Source: Sialis fuliginosa (taxonomy: Eukaryota > Arthropoda > Insecta > Megaloptera > Sialidae). From it: 64,000 bases of DNA. The stretch lies in contig OY540809.1 of NCBI GenBank assembly GCA_961205875.1, positions 17,062,267 to 17,126,266 of the forward strand. The letters are read 5' to 3'. Shown here one piece after another: positions 59,288 through 64,000 of the stretch (position 1 is the first letter of the stretch; the number at the start of each line of letters is the position of its first letter). Position numbers and translations under genes: made by a program. The notes under the pieces are model-generated. The model did not search any database. It was not told the origin of the DNA and was given only the letters and a program-made list of their open reading frames with translations.

Positions 59288-59612
59288 CCGTATTATAAAG
59301 AATTTGCTTGAGTGCAAAAGCAAATAGCTTCCAGCTAACGCTATCTGCTAGGTATTAAATATAAATTACAACACGCTCACAGATGTAGCGAATGAAATCG
59401 TATATATGATAACCTTGAGGCATGCAAAATAAGTACAATCAGCGACTTACAGTAAGTACTGCCAAGTGTACCTCAAAGCATTTACATTATTATACATTTC
59501 TTACAACTGCTTTAAAATATCGAGCAATTTCATAACAATTTGACACCTAGCAGATAGCGTTAGCTGGAAGCTAAATTGATTTTGCACTGAAGCAAATTCT
59601 TTATAATACCGA
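59288..59612. mobile_element. palindromic MITE with ~70-bp terminal inverted repeats (~325 bp)
   Basis: CGTATTATAAAGAATTTGCT, TGCAAAAGCAAAT, AGCTTCCAGCTAACGCTATC and TGCTAGGT at the left are mirrored by ACCTAGCAGATAGCGTTAGC, TGGAAGCTAAAT and AGCAAATTCTTTATAATACC at the right. The ~185-bp loop is unrelated. Confidence 0.85.
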
Positions 59613-59925
59613 GAATTAAGGCAAAAGAAAATATTTTTTTGTTTAAGAAATACAGAGAATTTAATATTTTCATTCGAGAATATTGTATTTTAAAGAGAAA
59701 TAATTATATACACTCACGGAAAAAATTAAAGGACCACTTTTATTTTTCGAAAAAATTGCTCATTTTCAAAGTAATGCCGATAGGTCAATTATGATCCTTT
59801 TTTTACTTATTTTTATTTAATGATTTGTATACTTAACTATAACTGACTAGACGCTTCTTATGCCCAGAAAACATTGATAAAACGACATATCATTTAAAAA
59901 TAAAACCAGCTTAAAAAAAACTCTT

Positions 59926-60270
59926 AAAACACTGAAAGGTATATAATAATTAAATTTAACAGTTTTTGAATTTGGTTTTATTTATTTTTTTTGAAAAGTT
60001 TTTTAATGGCTTGACACCGACTGCATAAACCGTTAAATTTAATTGTTATATACTTTGCAGTGTTTAAAGGGTTTTTTATGTCGGTTTTATTTTATTTTTA
60101 AAAGTTTTTTATTTTTCCTTTTTGAGTGGCGTATTTTCAAAGTCAATGATCAGATTTTGATAAAATTTATATGGGACCATCTCGGCTGTATACACTTTCA
60201 AACAAACAAATCTTCTAAGTCGGTGCATATTTGTCGGAGTTATGCCCGAATATTTTTGAAATCGGTTAAA
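59926..60270. mobile_element. TTATGCCCGAA repeat family, copy 3, with ~135-bp palindromic unit
   Basis: 59926-60066 is a palindrome: AAACACTGAAAGGTATATAA with TTAAATTTAACAGTTT, mirrored by AAACCGTTAAATTTAATTG and TTATATACTTTGCAGTGTTT. The family body follows (GATTTTGATAAAATTTATAT, GGTGCATATTTGTCGGAG, TTATGCCCGAAT). The two short frames on opposite strands are in this repeat. Confidence 0.7.
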
Positions 60271-60339
60271 AACTATATCAAATACTTGCAAATGGTTAAG
60301 TTAACAATTATTTCAACTGTATTATCGTGAAGTTATACA

Positions 60340-60660
60340 TTGTACAACCCTCTTCTAATTATATCCAGACAGTTTAACGAATCGCATACAAGTTTGTAAT
60401 TATCTCCTAAAAATTTAAAACCCGTAACTGATTGCCTTTAATACGACAATCATATGTAATTATTCGAAATTAACACCTAATAAATAACCTTGCGGACTTC
60501 CGGGTATAGCAAACAGATAATTGGCATATTGACGTTTCTAATCCAAACATAAAACTGAATTGCCTCGTTATATATTAAATTATATATATCTTAAAATATG
60601 CGTTATAACCCGGACTCATTAATTAAACAAAATTAATTTTATTCAGCTGTCTACACTTAA
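60340..60660. promoter_or_regulatory. candidate enhancer in intron 2, 3.3 kb before the homeodomain exon
   Basis: A repeat-free island between two transposons with many homeodomain-type sites (CTAATTATATCC, GTAATTATCTCC, GTAATTATTCG, ATTAATTAAAC), a TAATCC core (TTTCTAATCCAAAC, about 60535) of the Orthodenticle/Bicoid class, and an ETS-like ACTTCCGG (about 60497). Head-gap genes of this class respond to Otd in flies. The function here is inferred. Confidence 0.35.
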
Positions 60661-60841
60661 AATATATATCGACAGAAAATACTACTAGGTACATATAAAT
60701 TTTTATTCAATTATAATTTGAGACTAATTTTTGTGTTACAATAAATTAATTATTAGTTTCTTATGGCAGATAATGATTTGGTATTTAATAACTATACCTA
60801 ACTTATAATGTTTAAATGTTACTTCTAACCGGAAAATAAGT

Positions 60842-61275
60842 TTTTGACATGAATAACGTCTAGAGTTTCAGACCAGATACTGGGTGGGTATTTAAGAAAC
60901 TTGATGTAACGTGCAGAGATCAGTTTTGTGCGCTAGCGTAAATTTATAATCAGTATATCTCGACACTCAGAGCAACTATCACGCGGGTTTTAGTCTCAAA
61001 TTATAGATCTCGATTAGATCTACGAGGTACAAATAAAAATCAAAACATTTAACCAGTTTTAATGAGTGATTTTAATATTATAAAAAAACAACAAAAATTA
61101 AATTTTGTATGTGCACGATTGCGTTCGTAAATAACAGTAATATAAGAATGTATTCTCTATGCAGTATCGTTTTTAATTTTTTGATTAAAATTTGTTAAAT
61201 AAATAAAAAATAAAAAATTAGTATATAGTATTCACGTCAATCCCTCGACTGTGCATCCCGACACAGTCACACCAT
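60842..61275 (+). mobile_element. TTGACGTGAATA-ended repeat, copy 2 (~430 bp)
   Basis: It begins TTTTTGACATGAATAACGTC and ends TATTCACGTCAATCCCTCGA followed by CTGTGCATCCCGACACAGTC. It is the same family as 30310-30960 with an internal deletion. Confidence 0.7.
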
Positions 61276-61959
61276 TTTTTTTTATTGAGAAATTGGTAAA
61301 TTATTATGAAAGAATATGATAGTACCCCACCCCCCCCTAGATAATTTTTTCATCTCAACATTTTCAACATTGCAATTTTGTTCATAATACAATCATATGG
61401 TATCATGATAGAGGTGGGAAGTGTTCATAGGGATTCCTCAATGGCTGTAACAATAAGCCCAAGTATGTTTATTTTTATTTTTTGAAACTAGAATTTATTT
61501 TTATTTCTATATAATTAATTTTCGAGTATATTTTTTAAACTACCATTAATTATTTTCCACAACGTATACGAGGCTCATAATTGACTAATGTATTTTTAAT
61601 TATTAAGTTAGTTGAATCTTTTTGGGTGCGTGAATATGACATGAAACACAATTAAATGTACTGTAAATGATATATAATTATTTAATATAAGATAGGTACT
61701 TTGCACAATATTTCCTGTTTTTATATTTTTTACTTACTATGTATGACATCCTGTCTTCAATTCAATTAAGATTCTTATTTTTATGTAATTAATATAGACC
61801 TCCCTCGCCCCCCCCCCTTCACTCCCTCTCACTTTTTCTCTCTTATAAAGCATGGTTGAAAGATTTTTTGCCTCCTATAACATGCATCAATCCGTAGAAT
61901 TAATATTGTACCCCATCGTGGAATTTTTATGGATGCATATCATGTCGTAGTGGGTTAAA

Positions 61960-62765
61960 CCATAGACATAGAGCATGGACCACGCATCTGATTCGAAAAC
62001 AAAAACGTGTCAAACGAAAGAGATGGAAACAGGTTTGGAATATACTTGTCCTTTTTTTAAACAGGAGTGTAATTATTCATTCTTGGCCCCGAACATTAAA
62101 AATATTCATAGATACATATACATATAAAGAGGTAAAAATACAAAAAAGAATTAACGTTATAAAAAAAATTTATTAAAAAAAAACGATTGTTGATTTCTAA
62201 ATAATATAAGTTTCGTAGACCATAATAGAAACAACTTTCATCAAAATGTAAAGAACACAGCATTGTCCATTTTTTTATATACAATTGCATCTTTTTCACA
62301 AATAATGTTTAACCAATTTTGTTTTTCATCTTCTTTAAGTGGAAATCTGTGACAACAGATTTATAATTAATTAATTACCGATAAGTATTATTTAATATTA
62401 TTGAAAATATTATTTACTTAACGGCGAAAATATCTTTTAGGATCTTTATCCAACCGCCACTTACACACAAAACAAATTTGAACCATTATAGTATGTTTAT
62501 TGTTTATATTATTTACTTTTCTAATAAAAAACACAAGAATCACAAGATGATAATATCATTATTGTATATTATTGTATTGTATATTATACAAAAATATATC
62601 TGACAGAAATACTACCCTGAACTGTAGTAAGCTACCAATCTTAGAAAAAGAGATAGATATATTCCAAACTACACTGCATCTCTCTCTTTCACTTTTTGAA
62701 CAAATGTTACACCATTGTGTTAATACAGAATGCGCTGTCCATGGGTTAAGCATTATTTTTAAATA
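61960..62765. mobile_element. CATAGACATAGAGCATGGAC repeat split by a ~530-bp insertion
   Basis: The left half (AACCATAGACATAGAGCATG, CATCTGATTCGAAAACA) is at 61960-62060 and the right half (AGAAAAAGAGATAGATATAT, ATGTTACACCATTGTGTTAA, GCTGTCCATGGGTTAAG) at 62635-62765. The compact copy at 55541-55745 shows them adjacent. The ends are inverted (CATAGACATAGAGCATGG / CCATGCTCTATGTCTATG). Confidence 0.55.
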
Positions 62766-62779
62766 TATTTAACGATAGC

Positions 62780-63425
62780 TGTTACCCCCGACTTCCTCCA
62801 CGCGGACTTTGTAATGTTTCCTCGCCATATCGAAGATACGAGAAGCTTTGTGATCGTTTTAAAATGAGACAAAAAAATTGTTCTCCGATTTCAAAATTTT
62901 AACTTGGTTTTTCCGTTTCAGGTCAATACAAACACTTTTTGTTCCGTGTATGTCTGTCTGTGTGTGTGTATATCTGTCCATCTGTCCTCCTTGTCACACG
63001 CATAACTCATGAACCATTGAACCGATATTAATGAAACTTGGTTGGTTGGGTCTGGCTTGAGGACAGTCCCATTATTAAAATCGTGTGTAAGAGAGAGGGG
63101 TAACACCCTAAAAAAATTATTTATTGAAGATATCTCAAAAAGACACATGTTACGTGAAAATTTTATAGAATCTTTTTTGTAGAGTATTCCATTTTTTTTA
63201 AATATAGGTCACCACAACGTTTGTTGTAAAATATTCCCTTACAAAGATTTATCTCAATTTGCTTTAAAAAAATCGTCATTTGTTTTTTACAATCGTTGTT
63301 TACTTTGACGCATTAAATATTTGCATAAACAGAAAAATTCAGATTTAGATTGAAATTGTTAAATATTAAAATTGTTTGATGATTAACTTTGATGAATTCG
63401 CCACGAGGAAGTACTTGGCAGATGT
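62780..63425 (+). mobile_element. Helitron 3' end (reverse) followed by TGCTTCCTCG element copy
   Basis: 62775-62812 (ATAGCTGTTACCCCCGACTT, CCACGCGGAC) is a reversed Helitron terminus. From 62817 the family body GTTTCCTCGCCATATCGAAG runs to GCCACGAGGAAGTACTTGGC (63400-63420), with both family ends. Confidence 0.65.
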
Positions 63426-63429
63426 GTTT

Positions 63430-63860
63430 TTTTATCTAATCAGTTTTTCGGGATATAAAGTAGCACATGGGTGGCCAACCTTTTGAACATTTTAGGCCGC
63501 TTAGCATAAACCCAATTTATTAAGGGCCGTAAAGTAGATATACAAAAAACAAAAATACAATCCAATTCCTAATTTTATTGAATAAAAAAATAAGGTTAGG
63601 TTAGGAAAAATAAAAACTAAACACCTTTTTTTTAAGTCGAGGTAATTTCAATGCAGGTTTATTATTATTTTTTTGTAATTATCCTCGCGGGCCGCGGGCT
63701 GGACAAGCTTGAAGTAGCATACATATTTCCTTCCTTAGGATGCATGCTATCTCCCAGCCAAATTTCATTAAGATAGGTCCAGTGGTTTATCCGTGAATAG
63801 GTAACAAACAGACAGACACAGACAGTGTTACTTCCGCATTTATAATATTAGTATAGATTT
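63430..63860 (-). mobile_element. Helitron-like element interrupted by a hAT MITE, just upstream of exon 3
   Basis: TTATCTAATCAGTTTTTCGG, GGATGCATGCTATC, AAATTTCATTAAGATAGGT, AGGTAACAAACAGACAGACA and the terminal TTTATAATATTAGTATAGAT are family landmarks. The element stops about 50 bp before the exon 3 acceptor. Confidence 0.65.
63466..63711. mobile_element. hAT MITE (246 bp) with perfect 8-bp target duplication
   Basis: AAGTAGCA flanks both sides (63458-63465 and 63712-63719). The left end is CATGGGTGGCCAACCTTTTG; the right end GGGCTGGACAAGCTTG is a degenerate inverse. The interior holds GGGCCG patches near both ends. It interrupts the Helitron-like element between GGATATAAAGTAGCA and TACATATTTCC. 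Confidence 0.75.
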
Positions 63861-63909
63861 ATCATAGTTTTATTAAGTAATTGTAATAATATTGATAATT
63901 ATTTTTCAG

Positions 63910-64000
63910 GTCCGGACATTCCAGGTTTCCTGCTACAACCTTTCCGCAAACCGAAGAGAATTCGGACGGCGTTTTCACCATCGCAGTTATTAAAGTTAGA
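63910..64000 (+). CDS. ems: EMX-class homeobox gene (ems/E5), start of homeodomain exon (cut by window end)
   Basis: Third exon, residues 208-237, truncated by the window edge. The acceptor is ATTTTTCAG|GT and the two first bases complete the Gly codon begun at 42001. The sequence reads GPDIPGFLLQPF, a conserved stretch just before the homeodomain of ems-type proteins, then RKPKRIRTAFSPSQLLKL, which is the N-terminal arm and the beginning of helix 1. The RIRTAFSPSQLL signature is diagnostic for the EMX class and separates it from Hox, NK and Dlx homeodomains. Helices 2 and 3, including the DNA-recognition helix, lie beyond the window. The intron in front (about 21.9 kb) ends in a cluster of repeats that stops about 40 bp before the acceptor, so the branch point and pyrimidine tract lie in the short unique stretch 63870-63909. 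Confidence 0.92.

Larger units (their letters stand above)
42002..63909 (+). other. ems: intron 2 of the ems-like gene (21,908 bp)
   Basis: It is bounded by GGAG|GTAAGT and TTTTTCAG|GT with matching phase. It is filled with MITE and Helitron debris listed separately, and two repeat-free islands that are candidate enhancers. The stretches 52000-52720, 56070-57290 and 57720-58950 contain no gene or repeat that I can define. Confidence 0.8.

Overview
The window is AT-rich animal DNA dominated by introns and decayed transposable elements. It is almost certainly from an insect and probably from a lepidopteran. The only intact host gene I can support is an EMX-class homeobox gene (empty spiracles/E5 family) on the + strand. 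Three exons are visible: exon 1 (24211-24500) carries an N-terminal FSIDSIVG motif, exon 2 (41670-42001) carries the YPWL hexapeptide, and the last exon (63910-64000) carries the start of the homeodomain and is cut by the window edge. Splice sites and phases agree at both junctions, giving introns of about 17.2 kb and 21.9 kb. The insect call rests on this protein. The lepidopteran call rests on repeat families I know from that order: GGGTTCCGTA...GGAACCCT elements, Helitron-like ends (ATATTAGTATA / CTAGT with a GC hairpin), repeats ending in a TTTTGAAGTC(A/G)GTTAA motif, and TAGGTACCTA tracts.

Layout. 1-23500 is intergenic and holds nested MITEs, foldback elements, hAT-type elements and simple repeats. 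23540-24210 is a less AT-rich block that probably contains the ems-like core promoter and leader. Intron 1 contains a TTAA-flanked MITE (24967-25621), further MITE copies and the most interesting mobile element of the window, a 6.36-kb DNA transposon at 31871-38230. It has CACTG...CAGTG termini, arrays of 216-bp and 219-bp tandem subterminal repeats rich in GTAAAATTAC-like motifs, and a degenerate five-exon gene whose last two exons resemble DUF4806. A hAT-like element (33488-35294, perfect 8-bp target duplication GTATAGAA) has inserted into it, and that in turn holds a giant palindrome (about 33660-35036) whose loop region encodes a short, very cysteine-rich CXC-like tail.

Intron 2 carries a further dense layer of MITEs and Helitron remnants. 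It also has two islands that look unlike repeats (50760-51050 and 60340-60660), which are less AT-rich or rich in homeodomain-type sites and are the best candidates for enhancers of the host gene. A compact near-perfect 46-nt hairpin lies 80 bp downstream of exon 2.

How it works together: the host gene is expected to encode a head-gap/neural homeodomain transcription factor that acts in the nucleus. The long introns probably hold cis-regulatory DNA separated by transposon debris. No rRNA, tRNA, CRISPR array or bacterial-type feature was recognised. Everything was read by eye, so repeat boundaries are approximate unless a target duplication is stated.
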